A stretch of DNA of 64,000 bases from positions 928,802 to 992,801 of the forward strand of contig NZ_FKBS01000014.1 in the NCBI RefSeq assembly GCF_900078315.1. The letters run 5' to 3'. The stretch is from Bordetella ansorpii. Its GTDB lineage: Bacteria > Pseudomonadota > Gammaproteobacteria > Burkholderiales > Burkholderiaceae_B. The position numbers and the translations under genes were made by a program. Below are positions 16,331 to 25,038 of the stretch, in pieces. The notes below the pieces were generated by a model. The model had not been told where the DNA came from and made no database searches. It worked only from the letters and a program-made list of their open reading frames with translations. Positions within the stretch are counted from its first letter, which is position 1. Each line of letters begins with the position of its first letter.

Positions 16331-18415
16331 TCAGCGGTCTTCGACCCTGCCCTCGGCCCGGTCCCTCACGTACGCCGCCACATCCTCGGCCGGCAAGGCG
16401 CGGCTGTAGTACCAGCCCTGCACGATGATCTCGGCGCTGGATTTCAACGCCTTCAACTGCCCGACCGTTTCCACGCCCTCGACGACGATGCGCAGGTCCA
16501 GCGTTTCGCACAGGCGCAAGAGGCCCGCCAGCACCTTCGCGCCGCGCGGCGTGTCCATCGCGACGATGAAGCTGCGGTCGATCTTGACCGCGTCGATGTC
16601 GAACCTGTGCAGGTAGCCCAGCGCCGAATAGCCGCTGCCGAAGTCGTCCAGGTAGATCTGGGCGCCGATGGCGTGCAGGCGCTCGAAGGCCAGGCGCAGC
16701 GCCTCGGTGTCGTCGACCAGCGCGTTCTCGGTCAGCTCCACCGAGACCTGACCGTGGGCCTGTTCCAGGATGGCAATGAAGCGGTCGCAGTGGCGGGAGG
16801 AGGCCAGCGTGCCGCCGGTGATGTTGATGGTGATGGGCAGCGTGAACCCTTGCGCCTGCCAGGCATGATGCTGACGCACCGCCTGCGTGGCCACCCACAG
16901 GTCCAGGTCGCAGATCAGGTCGGCCTCGTCCAGCCACTGCAGCAGTTCGATGGGCGAGCCTTCCTCGTCGCGCCGGCCCGGCCCCTTGGCGCGCAGCAGG
17001 GCCTCGCAGCCGGTGCACAGTCCGGTCTCCACGGACACCTGCGGCTGGTATTCCAGGTAGAACTCGTGGTCGTCGATGCGGCGGATGCGCGAGAGCGCCT
17101 CCCGCTGGGCTTCTTCCTTGCGGCGCGCGTTGATGACGGGATCCCGCGCGTACAGCGTCGACTCTTCTTCGAGGCGCGTGAACGTGGTGTCCAGCGAACG
17201 CAGCGGAATCGAGACGGGTTCCTGGCGGCGGCGCTCCTGCGCCAGCACGAAAGGGGCGTAGATGGCCGCGCCCAGGGCCAGCAGGCCCAGTTGCAGCGCC
17301 ACCGCGCTCCATTCGCCGCCGGTGGACACGTAGGCGTTGAAGACGACCGGCGCGGTCATCGGCAGCCCCACCGAGGGAATGGCGATCCAGCCCAGTTGCA
17401 CCGCCGCCAGCGCGATGGCCGCGTTGACCATGGGCGTCATCACGAAGGGTGCCAGCAACCGGGGGTTGAGGATGACCGGCAAACCGAACAGCAGGATCTC
17501 GTTCACGTTGAACAGCGAGGCGGGGATCGCCGCCAGCGCCAGCACGCGCAGCGAATTGCTGCGCGAACACAGCAGGATCGCCGCGACCAGCGACAGCGTG
17601 GCGCCCGCGCCGCCGATGTAGACGAAGGCGCCCAGCAGGGCGCTGTTCAGGGCGTAATTCATGGCGGGGCCAGGCAGCGCGCCCGCCGCGTTCAACCGCA
17701 TGGCCTCGTCCAGCGCCTGCGTCAGGGGCTGCAATGCGTGATAGCCGTGGATGCCGAAGAACCACAGCAGGGCGTTGACGCCGGCGATCAGCGGACCGCC
17801 CACATAGGGAGGCGCCGAGGAGGCCAGCTCCAACGGAATGCTGAAGTCGGTGAGGGCGGGCGTCAGCAGCAGCAAGGACAGCGTGACCATGACCAGGCCG
17901 GTGCTGATCAGGCCGGGGATCACAATGTTCAGCGTGTCGCGGACGTTGTCGTCGACGAAGTCGGCGGGCGCCAGCCGCGTCCAGCGCCACCGGTGCAGCC
18001 AGGCCATCAGCGGCACGTTGGCCAGGGGCGTGATGATGGCGATGAAGATGGTCAGGGTGGCGGCGGCCTGGGGGTAGGGCGCCAGCAGGCTGTGCACGAC
18101 CGCGACGTAGGCCAGGCAGAGAAAGGCGCAAGGCAACTGGGGCAGGCGGTAGCGCAGGGCCAGCATGTAGCCGATGGCCGCCGCGACCAGGAACGGCATC
18201 GTGGCGTCGAGCTGTTCGTGGGCCTGGTCCAGCATGCGGGCGGCCTCGGGCAGATTCAGCCGCAGGGCCGCGTACGACAGCAGCAGCATCAGCGCCGAGA
18301 CCAATAGGCAGGGCAGGGTCCAGACCATGCCTTCGCGCATCACGCGCAAGGTCGTGGCGCTGGCCAGCCGGCTGAGGCTGGCCCGGTTCAACTGCACGAT
18401 GCGTGGTCTAGGCAT
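16331..18415 (-). CDS. PTS EIIC-like membrane domain fused to an EAL c-di-GMP phosphodiesterase domain
   Basis: A 694-residue protein (ATG at 18415, GGGG 8 nt upstream; an ATG at 18433 is the alternative). Residues 1 to about 390 form a polytopic EIIC of the lactose/cellobiose class, with GIHGYHALQPL and NVNEILLFGLPVILNP. The C-terminal part is a full EAL domain: CEALLRAKG, NITG, ELTENALV, LDDFGSGYS, VKIDRSF, VVEGVETVGQ and QGWYYSRAL. The metal- and base-binding residues of active phosphodiesterases are present. It probably lowers c-di-GMP in response to a sugar-like ligand or PTS state (inference). No EIIA or EIIB is nearby. Confidence 0.92.
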   Translation of the reverse strand: MPRPRIVQLNRASLSRLASATTLRVMREGMVWTLPCLLVSALMLLLSYAALRLNLPEAARMLDQAHEQLDATMPFLVAAAIGYMLALRYRLPQLPCAFLCLAYVAVVHSLLAPYPQAAATLTIFIAIITPLANVPLMAWLHRWRWTRLAPADFVDDNVRDTLNIVIPGLISTGLVMVTLSLLLLTPALTDFSIPLELASSAPPYVGGPLIAGVNALLWFFGIHGYHALQPLTQALDEAMRLNAAGALPGPAMNYALNSALLGAFVYIGGAGATLSLVAAILLCSRSNSLRVLALAAIPASLFNVNEILLFGLPVILNPRLLAPFVMTPMVNAAIALAAVQLGWIAIPSVGLPMTAPVVFNAYVSTGGEWSAVALQLGLLALGAAIYAPFVLAQERRRQEPVSIPLRSLDTTFTRLEEESTLYARDPVINARRKEEAQREALSRIRRIDDHEFYLEYQPQVSVETGLCTGCEALLRAKGPGRRDEEGSPIELLQWLDEADLICDLDLWVATQAVRQHHAWQAQGFTLPITINITGGTLASSRHCDRFIAILEQAHGQVSVELTENALVDDTEALRLAFERLHAIGAQIYLDDFGSGYSALGYLHRFDIDAVKIDRSFIVAMDTPRGAKVLAGLLRLCETLDLRIVVEGVETVGQLKALKSSAEIIVQGWYYSRALPAEDVAAYVRDRAEGRVEDR

Positions 18416-18722
18416 GAGGCAACCCCGGAACATCGGCGGGCACGGGCGTCAGCGACTCGGACAAGAGAGCATTCCTGGCGCGCCCGTCTGCGGGTGTGCC
18501 CGTTCGTTGGAGGACGTTAACAGGCCCTACGGGGATTGGGGAATGGTCGGCCGTTGCAAACCCGGGGCATCCCTGTCGGCATGGCGCCGTGGCATGCCAT
18601 GGACGGTTCGCAGATGGCGTTCCATGGATGGAACACGGCTTGCCGCGGGTGGCGCTATGCGTATGGGCGCGGCCGGACTATCGTCGTGCGATCGCGGCGC
18701 GTCGTTGCGCCAGGAGGTTGCC

Positions 18723-19586
18723 ATGAAACGTGTGTTGGGCGTGCGCAGCGCGCCGGGTTCTCATTGGGTGGGCGACGGTTTTCCGGTGCGCTCGCTGTTT
18801 TCATACCACGGAGCGGCCGAGCATCTGAGCCCGTTCCTGCTGCTGGACCATGCCGGCCCGGCCGAATTCGAGCCCACGCAGCGCCGGCGCGGGGTGGGCG
18901 AGCATCCGCATCGGGGCTTCGAGACGGTCACCATCGTCTACGACGGCGAGGTCGAGCATCGCGACTCGGCCGGCCAGGGCGGCGTCATCGGTCCGGGCGA
19001 TGTGCAGTGGATGACGGCCGCGGGCGGCATCCTGCATGAAGAATTTCATTCGCAGGCCTTCGCCCGGCGCGGCGGCCGGCTGGAAATGGCGCAACTGTGG
19101 GTGAATCTTCCCGCCCGCGACAAGATGCGCCCGCCGCGCTACCAGGCGCTGCTGTCCCGCGACATCCCGCAGGTCTCGCTGCCCGATGGCGCCGGCACGC
19201 TGCGCGTGATCGCCGGCCAGTATGAATCGGCCCGTGGCCCGGCGCAGACGTTCACCGCGGTGAACGTCTGGGACGCGCGCCTGAACCAGGGCGCCCAGTT
19301 GGCGTTGCCGCTGCCGGGCGGCCACAATGCCGCGGTGGTCGCGTTGAGCGGTTCCCTGTCGGTCGGCGGTACCGCATTGCGCAGCGGCCAGGTCGCGGTG
19401 CTGGACCGTGACGGCGAAGGCGTGGCGCTGTCGGCCAGCGAGGACGCCAAGCTGCTGGTGCTGACCGGCGAGCCGATCGACGAACCCATCGTAGGCCATG
19501 GTCCCTTCGTGATGAACTCGCAGGCCGAGATCATCGAGGCCTTCCGCGACTTCCAGAGCGGGCGGTTCGGCGGCATCCCGGCCTGA
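18723..19586 (+). CDS. Pirin family protein
   Basis: A 287-residue bicupin, starting at the ATG at 18723 with CAGGAGG 6 nt upstream. The N-terminal cupin has HPHRGFETVT, then VEHRDSAGQGG and GDVQWMTAAGGILHEEFH, providing the His/His/His/Glu metal site of pirins. The family includes quercetin 2,3-dioxygenases and regulators of central metabolism. It stands alone between the EIIC-EAL gene and the MarR-GNAT gene. The specific role is unknown. Confidence 0.94.
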   Translation: MKRVLGVRSAPGSHWVGDGFPVRSLFSYHGAAEHLSPFLLLDHAGPAEFEPTQRRRGVGEHPHRGFETVTIVYDGEVEHRDSAGQGGVIGPGDVQWMTAAGGILHEEFHSQAFARRGGRLEMAQLWVNLPARDKMRPPRYQALLSRDIPQVSLPDGAGTLRVIAGQYESARGPAQTFTAVNVWDARLNQGAQLALPLPGGHNAAVVALSGSLSVGGTALRSGQVAVLDRDGEGVALSASEDAKLLVLTGEPIDEPIVGHGPFVMNSQAEIIEAFRDFQSGRFGGIPA

Positions 19587-19661
19587 GGGCGTGTGTGGCC
19601 GTCATCAGGGTTTGTCCTCATGGGCAATCCCTGCCGGCACTGCGCGCTTCTTCCCTGTTTG

Positions 19662-19697
19662 GTTGTATATTGCAACTTATAGGTTGTAATAACCAAC
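19662..19697. promoter_or_regulatory. Paired 15-bp dyads ahead of the MarR-GNAT gene
   Basis: GTTGTATATTGCAAC (19662-19676) and GTTGTAATAACCAAC (19683-19697) share the form GTTGxA...CAAC and lie 21 bp apart centre to centre, two helical turns. They end just before the ribosome site GGAGG (19701). This looks like a two-site operator for autoregulation by the MarR-type protein. Confidence 0.65.
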
Positions 19698-19712
19698 TAT
19701 GGAGGAAGCGTC

Positions 19713-20681
19713 GTGTCCATGTCACAGGTGTCCGTCGACGAGATCCGTTCGGCTTCTCGCACCATGGTGAGAGAGCTGGGATTCATGCAGCCGACCCTGG
19801 CCGGCACGTCCTATTCGGCCTCGGCGGTGCATGCCTTGCTGGAGATCGACGGCCGGGGCGCGACTACCGCGGCGCAGCTCGTCGTGGCGTTGGGGCTGGA
19901 CAAGTCGAGCATCAGCCGCATGCTGGCAAAGCTCATCGCCGCGGGAGAAATCGCCGAGGAGCCCGCGCCAGCGGATGCGCGCCAGAAGCAACTGGTGCTG
20001 ACGCGCAGGGGACGAACCTCGGTTCAGGACATCCACGCGTTCGGCAGGCGCCAGGTCATGACGGCGATGCGGCATCTCAATCCCTCGCAGCAGCAGGCTG
20101 TCGCCCAGGGGCTTGCCGAATATGCCCGTGCGCTGAGAGCGGCTCGTCAGGCCGCCAATGATCCCGCTGGCGATCCCATCAGGATCGAACAGGGATACCG
20201 GCCGGGGCTCATCGGCCGGATGGCCGAGATGCACGCAGCCTTCTATTCCAGGCATGCGGGATTCGGCCAGTTCTTCGAGAGCCAGGTTGCGGCGGGCGTC
20301 GCCGAGTTCACCGGCAGGTTGGGGGCGCCTTGCAACCGCGTCTGGACCGCGGTGCTCAATGACCGCATCGTGGGTTCGATCGCCATAGACGGCGAAGACC
20401 TGGGCAACCATCAGGCGCATCTGAGATGGTTCATTCTGGACGACGGCTGCCGCGGGTCCGGGATCGGCCGCCGCCTGCTGACCGAAGCGGTGCGGTTCTG
20501 CGATCAGTTCGGCTTTCCCTCGATCCAGCTCTGGACGTTCGAGGGCCTGGCGGCGGCGCGCCGGCTGTACGAGGCGCTGGGATTCGAGTTGACCTGCCAG
20601 GAGGTCGGCCAGCAATGGGGAAGCGTTGTGACGGAGCAGCAGTTCACACGCAGGCGCGCGGTGAGCGCCGTGACGACATGA
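19713..20681 (+). CDS. MarR-type regulator fused to GNAT acetyltransferase
   Basis: A 322-residue protein from a GTG (19713), preferred to the ATG at 19719 because GGAGG lies 7 nt upstream. Residues about 1-140 are a MarR winged helix (TAAQLVVALGLDKSSISRML; wing with PADARQKQLVLT). Residues about 155-310 are a GNAT domain with the acetyl-CoA loop motif GCRGSGIGRRLL and LYEALGF near the end. Such fusions sense and may acetylate small molecules. It precedes the EamA transporter by 8 bp, so they form an operon, possibly modifying and exporting one compound. Confidence 0.93.
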   Translation: MSMSQVSVDEIRSASRTMVRELGFMQPTLAGTSYSASAVHALLEIDGRGATTAAQLVVALGLDKSSISRMLAKLIAAGEIAEEPAPADARQKQLVLTRRGRTSVQDIHAFGRRQVMTAMRHLNPSQQQAVAQGLAEYARALRAARQAANDPAGDPIRIEQGYRPGLIGRMAEMHAAFYSRHAGFGQFFESQVAAGVAEFTGRLGAPCNRVWTAVLNDRIVGSIAIDGEDLGNHQAHLRWFILDDGCRGSGIGRRLLTEAVRFCDQFGFPSIQLWTFEGLAAARRLYEALGFELTCQEVGQQWGSVVTEQQFTRRRAVSAVTT

Positions 20682-20689
20682 ACTGAGCA

Positions 20690-21571
20690 ATGGGCAAGGA
20701 CCTGGACGCGCTGGCGGCCGCCGCGGCGGTGGGAATGCTCGTGGGGGCGGCGATGGTCCTGACGAGGATGGTTTCCCCGGATGTGCCGCCCGCAACGCTG
20801 GCATTCCTGCGCTATCTGATCGGCGTCCTGGTCCTGCTCCTGCCCTTTCACCGGGCGCGCTTTCCCTCGTATGCCCCAAGGGACGCCGCTGGCATTGCCG
20901 TGCTGGGGATCTTCCAGTTCGCCATCCTGATCCTGCTGCTCAATCATGCGCTGATCTCGTTGCCGGCCACGACGTGCGCGCTGGTCTTCTCGACGATGCC
21001 ATTGATGACGATGTGCCTGGCCGTCATGGCGCGGCGAGAACGGTTCGACGCGTGGCGCTCGGCCGGGATCGCGATGGCCTTCGGCGGGGTGGCCCACCTG
21101 CTGCTCGCGGCGTCAGCCGCCGCGGGCACGGTCCGGGGGGCGGGGTTCGGTATCGCCGCGGCGGTGGGCGCCACGATCATCGGGGCGTCCACCAGCCTCC
21201 TGTATCGCCCATACCTGCGGCGTTACCCCGCGCTGGCGACGTGCCGGCTTGCCATGCTGGCCGCAGTTCTCTTCTTGTCGGCGTACTGCCTGGCGGCATC
21301 CGAACCGCTCATGCCCACGCTGACTTCCCCGCAGTGGTTGGCGGTGGGTTTCATCGGAGTGTCCAGCGGGGTCGGATACTTCTGCTGGCTCTGGGCCTTG
21401 GCGAAGCTGGATGCCAGCAAGGTTGCCGCATTCCAGGCGCTTGGGCCCGTCACGGCCGCCATGCTCGAAGCATTGCTCGGCAAGCGGCTTCCTTCGGCGG
21501 ACATGATGCTCGCTTTGGCGCTGGTCTGCCTCGGCCTTTTTCTGGCGACGCGATCGCGGGCGCTGCCTTGA
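20690..21571 (+). CDS. EamA/DMT-family transporter
   Basis: A 293-residue membrane protein with ten predicted helices in two EamA repeats. The first starts at AVGMLVGAAMVLTRM and carries LAFLRYLIGVLVLLLP. The second carries AAVGATIIGASTSLL and ends with MMLALALVCLGLFLA. DMT proteins export metabolites such as amino acids or purines. It is co-transcribed with the MarR-GNAT gene, whose repeat operator probably governs both. The substrate is unknown. Confidence 0.92.
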   Translation: MGKDLDALAAAAAVGMLVGAAMVLTRMVSPDVPPATLAFLRYLIGVLVLLLPFHRARFPSYAPRDAAGIAVLGIFQFAILILLLNHALISLPATTCALVFSTMPLMTMCLAVMARRERFDAWRSAGIAMAFGGVAHLLLAASAAAGTVRGAGFGIAAAVGATIIGASTSLLYRPYLRRYPALATCRLAMLAAVLFLSAYCLAASEPLMPTLTSPQWLAVGFIGVSSGVGYFCWLWALAKLDASKVAAFQALGPVTAAMLEALLGKRLPSADMMLALALVCLGLFLATRSRALP

Positions 21572-21600
21572 ACTGGGATCGCTCGTCATGCCTCGCCATG

Positions 21601-21643
21601 AAAAACACCCCAAAGGTTGGATCGGTGTCCGACTTTTGGGGTG
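21601..21643 (-). terminator. Rho-independent terminator of the DUF4148 gene
   Basis: CACCCCAAA (21606-21614) and TTTGGGGTG (21635-21643) form a stem. On the minus strand it is followed by five T (21601-21605), 32 bp past the DUF4148 stop. The convergent EamA gene ends just before it; plus-strand use is less clear. Confidence 0.85.
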
Positions 21644-21674
21644 CAGTTCATTCGCCGGTCTTGCCTGGCTTTGC

Positions 21675-22058
21675 TTATTCGCCGCTGGCCAGTTGCGACG
21701 GCGCCGAGTGGTAGACGCCCTGGAAGGGCATGTCGTTCGGTTCGACGTTCGACACCAGGCCGTTCGCCTTGGCCTCGGCCAGTTCAGCAACCACCTGGGC
21801 GCGGGTCTTGCCGGCCGATTCGGTCTGGGCAACGGCCTGGAAGGGCTGGTCGTTGGGCTCGACGTTCGACACCAGGCCGTTCGCCTTGGCCTGGGCCAGT
21901 TCGGCTTCGACCTGGGCGCGGGTGACGTTGCTGTCGTGTTGGCCGTAGACGCCCTGGAAGGGGACGTTGTTGGGTTCGACGTTGCCGGCGGCGTAAGCGT
22001 TGGCGCCGATCAGGGTCGACATGGCTAGGGCGGCGGCGGTAAGGGTAAGGGCTTTCAT
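21675..22058 (-). CDS. DUF4148-type secreted protein with internal repeats
   Basis: A 127-residue exported protein with a clear signal peptide (cleavage after ANAYA) and a strong ribosome site (GGAGG). The mature part is a repeat: NVEPNNVPFQ, then TRAQVEAELAQAKANG + NVEPNDQPFQ, then TRAQVVAELAEAKANG + NVEPNDMPFQ. The two longer units have a 39-residue (117-bp) period. The RAQVxAEL segment is what I recognise as DUF4148, a short periplasmic family common in Burkholderiales with no known function. It ends at its own terminator and is monocistronic. Confidence 0.85.
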   Translation of the reverse strand: MKALTLTAAALAMSTLIGANAYAAGNVEPNNVPFQGVYGQHDSNVTRAQVEAELAQAKANGLVSNVEPNDQPFQAVAQTESAGKTRAQVVAELAEAKANGLVSNVEPNDMPFQGVYHSAPSQLASGE

Positions 22059-22463
22059 GGTAGACCTCCTTGGTCATCAGTCCTGGGACCGAATCTGGCG
22101 GGTCATTCCGTCAAGGTTCGTGTTTGTTTCCCGATGGACTGAATTCTGCGCCGCGCAAGAATAAGGATAAACCCTGTATTCCGAAAATGATTATTCCAAA
22201 AATCCAACAAATAAGCTTTTGTATCTTTTAATGGCAGTGTTTTTGGGTCAATGGCGGGCGAGCCCCGTTCATGCGACATGCGGCGGCAATCAGGCGGAAG
22301 AAGGCATTCGCCGCGGGCGTTCGTGAGCGAGCGGAGGACGGATCCGCCCTCTGGCGCCAATCCGAACGGATGCCATGCGTTTCCCCGGCGCAAAAGAACG
22401 GCGGCCTCAGGGGCCCACCGGGCCTGGGCATGGCAGGGTCGCGGGTGGGTGGGTGCTTTGCGC
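22059..22463. other. Intergenic region with AT-rich island
   Basis: These 405 bp separate two minus-strand genes. Positions about 22120-22240 are AT-rich and probably hold the DUF4148 promoter. The rest is GC-rich. A 96-codon minus-strand frame (22103-22393) has poor codon bias and no ribosome site, so I do not call it. No further structure is seen. Confidence 0.5.
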
Positions 22464-23642
22464 TCAGGTGACGCGTCTCGGCAACCATCGCCAGAACACC
22501 GCCGCGGCGATCAGCCCCAGGGCGCCTACCCCGAAGGACGCCGCGCCCAGCGATGCCACGGCGGTCAGTCCCGACAGCGCGACCGGTCCGCCGCTGGTGC
22601 CCAGATCGGCCATGAAGCGCCAGATGCCCAGGAATTGGGCGCGCGCGGCGGGCGGCGCCGAGTCCGCGCCCAGGGTCATCACGATGCCCGAGCCGATGCC
22701 GTTGCCGAAACCCAGCAGCAAGGACACCAGCACGAAGCTCATCATCCCACCAGTGAGCGGAATCGCCATCAGGCTGCCCCCCATCAGCAGCGCGCATGGC
22801 AGGGCCACCCAGACGCGGCCGCGCAGATCCATCACCTTGCCCGCCGGATAGAACACGGACATGTCCACCGCCGCCACCAGGCCGTAGATGAGCGAGGTGG
22901 TGGTGGCGTCCAGGCCGAGGTGGTCGGCCCACAGCGGGATGACCACCTGCCGCGATGCCCGCAACGCGCTGACCAGCATCACGCCCACGCCCAGCGTCAT
23001 GTAGACCTGGCCGTGGCTGCGGGCGACCTGGGCGATGCCCACGCGAGGACCGTTGGCGCCGCCGGTTTCCTTGGGCTCCATGTCGGGCGCGGTCATGGCG
23101 ATCAGGCCGGCGACCAGCATGGCGGCGGTGGCGACCCAGTAGGCGCCATCCAGCCCCAGGAAATGGATGAGGGCGGCGCCGGCGAACGGGCCGACGAAGG
23201 TGCCGATCCGCGTGGTGCCGCCCAGCGTGGACAGGGCCCGGGCACGCAGGTGCAGCGGCACGATCTCGATCATGTAGCTCTGCCGCGCCAACTGGAACAC
23301 CGACTGCGCGACGCCCTGCATCAGCATGGCCACCGCCAGCACCCACACATGCGGCGCGATGATGGCCATCAGCAGTCCGGCGATGCTCAATGCCGCGGCG
23401 CCCATCATGGCGCGCTTCTCGCCGAAGCGTTCGGTCAGCAGGGCGGAGGGGATGTTGCTGATCAGCGAGCCGATGCCGATCAGCGCGGCGATCAGCCCGG
23501 CCACCGCCACCGAGGCGCCCAGTTCGCGCGCGGTCAGGGCCACCACCGGCATGATGGCGCCGTTGCTCAGACCGTAGAAAAGGGAGGGGCCGAACGCCGG
23601 GATGGCGATCTTCTTGAAGTCGAAAGCGTCTTGTTGCGGCAT
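22464..23642 (-). CDS. MFS transporter
   Basis: A 392-residue carrier, starting at the ATG at 23642 (MPQQDAFDFKK); the 29 codons upstream are proline/arginine-rich and not protein-like. About twelve helices are visible. The loop between helices 2 and 3 (TERFGEKRAMMG) matches the MFS signature position and ARQSYMIEIVPLHLRARAL lies in helix 5-6. The family exports drugs or takes up organic compounds. It is monocistronic with no adjacent regulator. The substrate is unknown. Confidence 0.92.
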   Translation of the reverse strand: MPQQDAFDFKKIAIPAFGPSLFYGLSNGAIMPVVALTARELGASVAVAGLIAALIGIGSLISNIPSALLTERFGEKRAMMGAAALSIAGLLMAIIAPHVWVLAVAMLMQGVAQSVFQLARQSYMIEIVPLHLRARALSTLGGTTRIGTFVGPFAGAALIHFLGLDGAYWVATAAMLVAGLIAMTAPDMEPKETGGANGPRVGIAQVARSHGQVYMTLGVGVMLVSALRASRQVVIPLWADHLGLDATTTSLIYGLVAAVDMSVFYPAGKVMDLRGRVWVALPCALLMGGSLMAIPLTGGMMSFVLVSLLLGFGNGIGSGIVMTLGADSAPPAARAQFLGIWRFMADLGTSGGPVALSGLTAVASLGAASFGVGALGLIAAAVFWRWLPRRVT

Positions 23643-23810
23643 GCCACGGGTGAAGCGCGAAGCGCCGGACGCGCATCGCGCGGGGCGATGCGGGGGCGGG
23701 GGAATGGGGGAACTGCGATGGCGCCGCAAAACGGCGTCTGAAGCTGGTATTGTACTTATACAAAGAACCGCGCGCAGTTCTGGTTTACGCCAGATCGCGC
23801 GCAGGCTTCA

Positions 23811-24371
23811 TCAACGGGGTTCCGGCTGTGGCGGTTGCACCGGGTCGAAGTCGATCCACTTGCCGTCGCGCCAGCGGCCATCGGCGCGCTCCACGTCCAC
23901 GCCGCCCGAGTCGCGCAGGATCTGCGCTGCCTGGGCTTCCTGCTGTGGCGACACATGCACGGCAGTCAGCACACCGGAGGGGCGCACCTGGACGTCGGGG
24001 TGGTCAGGCTGGCGTTCGCTGCGGCGGCCCGCGCGGCGCATGGCGCCCATCAACGATCCGACGTAGGCGCCCAACCCCGCGGCGACCACCAGTTCGAAGC
24101 CGGTGCTGCCCAACGCGAACAGGATGCCGGCGCCGACGGCCGCGCCCAGCGTGGCCAGCAGGCCGGCGCCCATGATGGCACCCTTGCTGGCGCCGCGCGC
24201 GTCAGGGTCGGCGGTGCGGTCGCCACCCAGCGGATGGCGGTCGTGCCAGCCAGGCGGGTTGACGAAGAAGATGTTCACGGCATCTTCGGAGAAGTCATGG
24301 GCGAACAACTCGCGGGCCGCGTTTTCCGCGGCGGGGAAGGTATCAAAGCGTGCAGCGACGATCAAAGACAT
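23811..24371 (-). CDS. Hypothetical membrane-associated protein with glycine-zipper segment
   Basis: A 186-residue protein. The N-terminus (MSLIVAARFDTFPAAENAARELF) resembles the short ferredoxin-like fold of general stress proteins that start with a 'xVARFDTFxxAExA' pattern. The central part is a glycine-rich hydrophobic segment (GAIMGAGLLATLGAAVGAG, ELVVAAGLGAYVGSLMGAM). A hydrophilic C-terminus with VHVSPQQEAQAAQILRDSG follows. I cannot name a family with certainty. It lies 62 bp downstream of... no gene on its strand start side except the DUF883 gene on the left of its reading direction (24434-24751), which suggests a joint envelope-stress role. Confidence 0.8.
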   Translation of the reverse strand: MSLIVAARFDTFPAAENAARELFAHDFSEDAVNIFFVNPPGWHDRHPLGGDRTADPDARGASKGAIMGAGLLATLGAAVGAGILFALGSTGFELVVAAGLGAYVGSLMGAMRRAGRRSERQPDHPDVQVRPSGVLTAVHVSPQQEAQAAQILRDSGGVDVERADGRWRDGKWIDFDPVQPPQPEPR

Positions 24372-24433
24372 GGAACGCTCCTTTTTCGTGAAGGCCGCTG
24401 CGCGGACCGGCGTGGCGCCGGTCCGGTCACGCT

Positions 24434-24751
24434 TCAGCGGCGCAGGGCGGTCGCCGACGACAGGGCACCCGCCACGACGCCGACCACGACGGCCAGGCCG
24501 ATGGATTTCCAGGCGTTCCGATGCACGTAGCGGTCGGTGCGGGCGGCGACGCGCTTGACGTTGCGCGACCGGGCCATGCGCCGCAACCCGTGTGCCTGGC
24601 GCTTGATGCGGTGAGCCACGCCGTGGGCCGTGTCTTCGGCCTGGGCCGCGTTCGACTCGAGCAGTTCGTCCACACGCGTCAGCAGCGATTGCACCGAGTC
24701 CTTGGCTTGCACGAGCTGGGCGTCAGAAAGAGCATGGCGAAGGTTAGGCAT
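24434..24751 (-). CDS. DUF883 (ElaB/YqjD-type) membrane-anchored protein
   Basis: A 105-residue protein from the ATG at 24751. A helical N-terminal part (KDSVQSLLTRVDELLESNAA) with coiled-coil character is followed by a basic region and a C-terminal hydrophobic anchor with the typical NAWKSIGLAVVVGVVAGAL. This is the ElaB/YqjD layout, in which the C-terminal anchor holds the protein in the inner membrane and the N-terminus can bind ribosomes in stationary phase (known for E. coli YqjD). It reads toward, and is probably co-expressed with, the glycine-zipper protein gene 62 bp downstream. Confidence 0.88.
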   Translation of the reverse strand: MPNLRHALSDAQLVQAKDSVQSLLTRVDELLESNAAQAEDTAHGVAHRIKRQAHGLRRMARSRNVKRVAARTDRYVHRNAWKSIGLAVVVGVVAGALSSATALRR

Positions 24752-25038
24752 TGTTTGGCTCCTTGTCCGAAGCGGCGCCGCGCGCGCCGCGGGATTTGCG
24801 AAGACTGCCTGGATGCGGTGCAAGGCCGGCGCAGGCGTTGCATTGCAAGGGGGGGCACCAGAGCGATGCCCCGGAGGCAGGGCTGAGAACCATTCTGAGC
24901 GTGGCGCCGTCCCGTAGGCTAGGGTTTGGCTACGAGGCGTAAGCGGCTGTTTCCCTGGAGGCTCCAAACTCCTGTTTTGCCGTCAGCCGAGCCGCAATTC
25001 GATACGTTCCGTTGCGCGCGAGACTACAATTCCGGCCC

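Noticed and set aside
22103-22393. A 96-codon minus-strand frame upstream of the DUF4148 gene
   Set aside because: Codon bias is absent and it overlaps the AT-rich promoter-like stretch.
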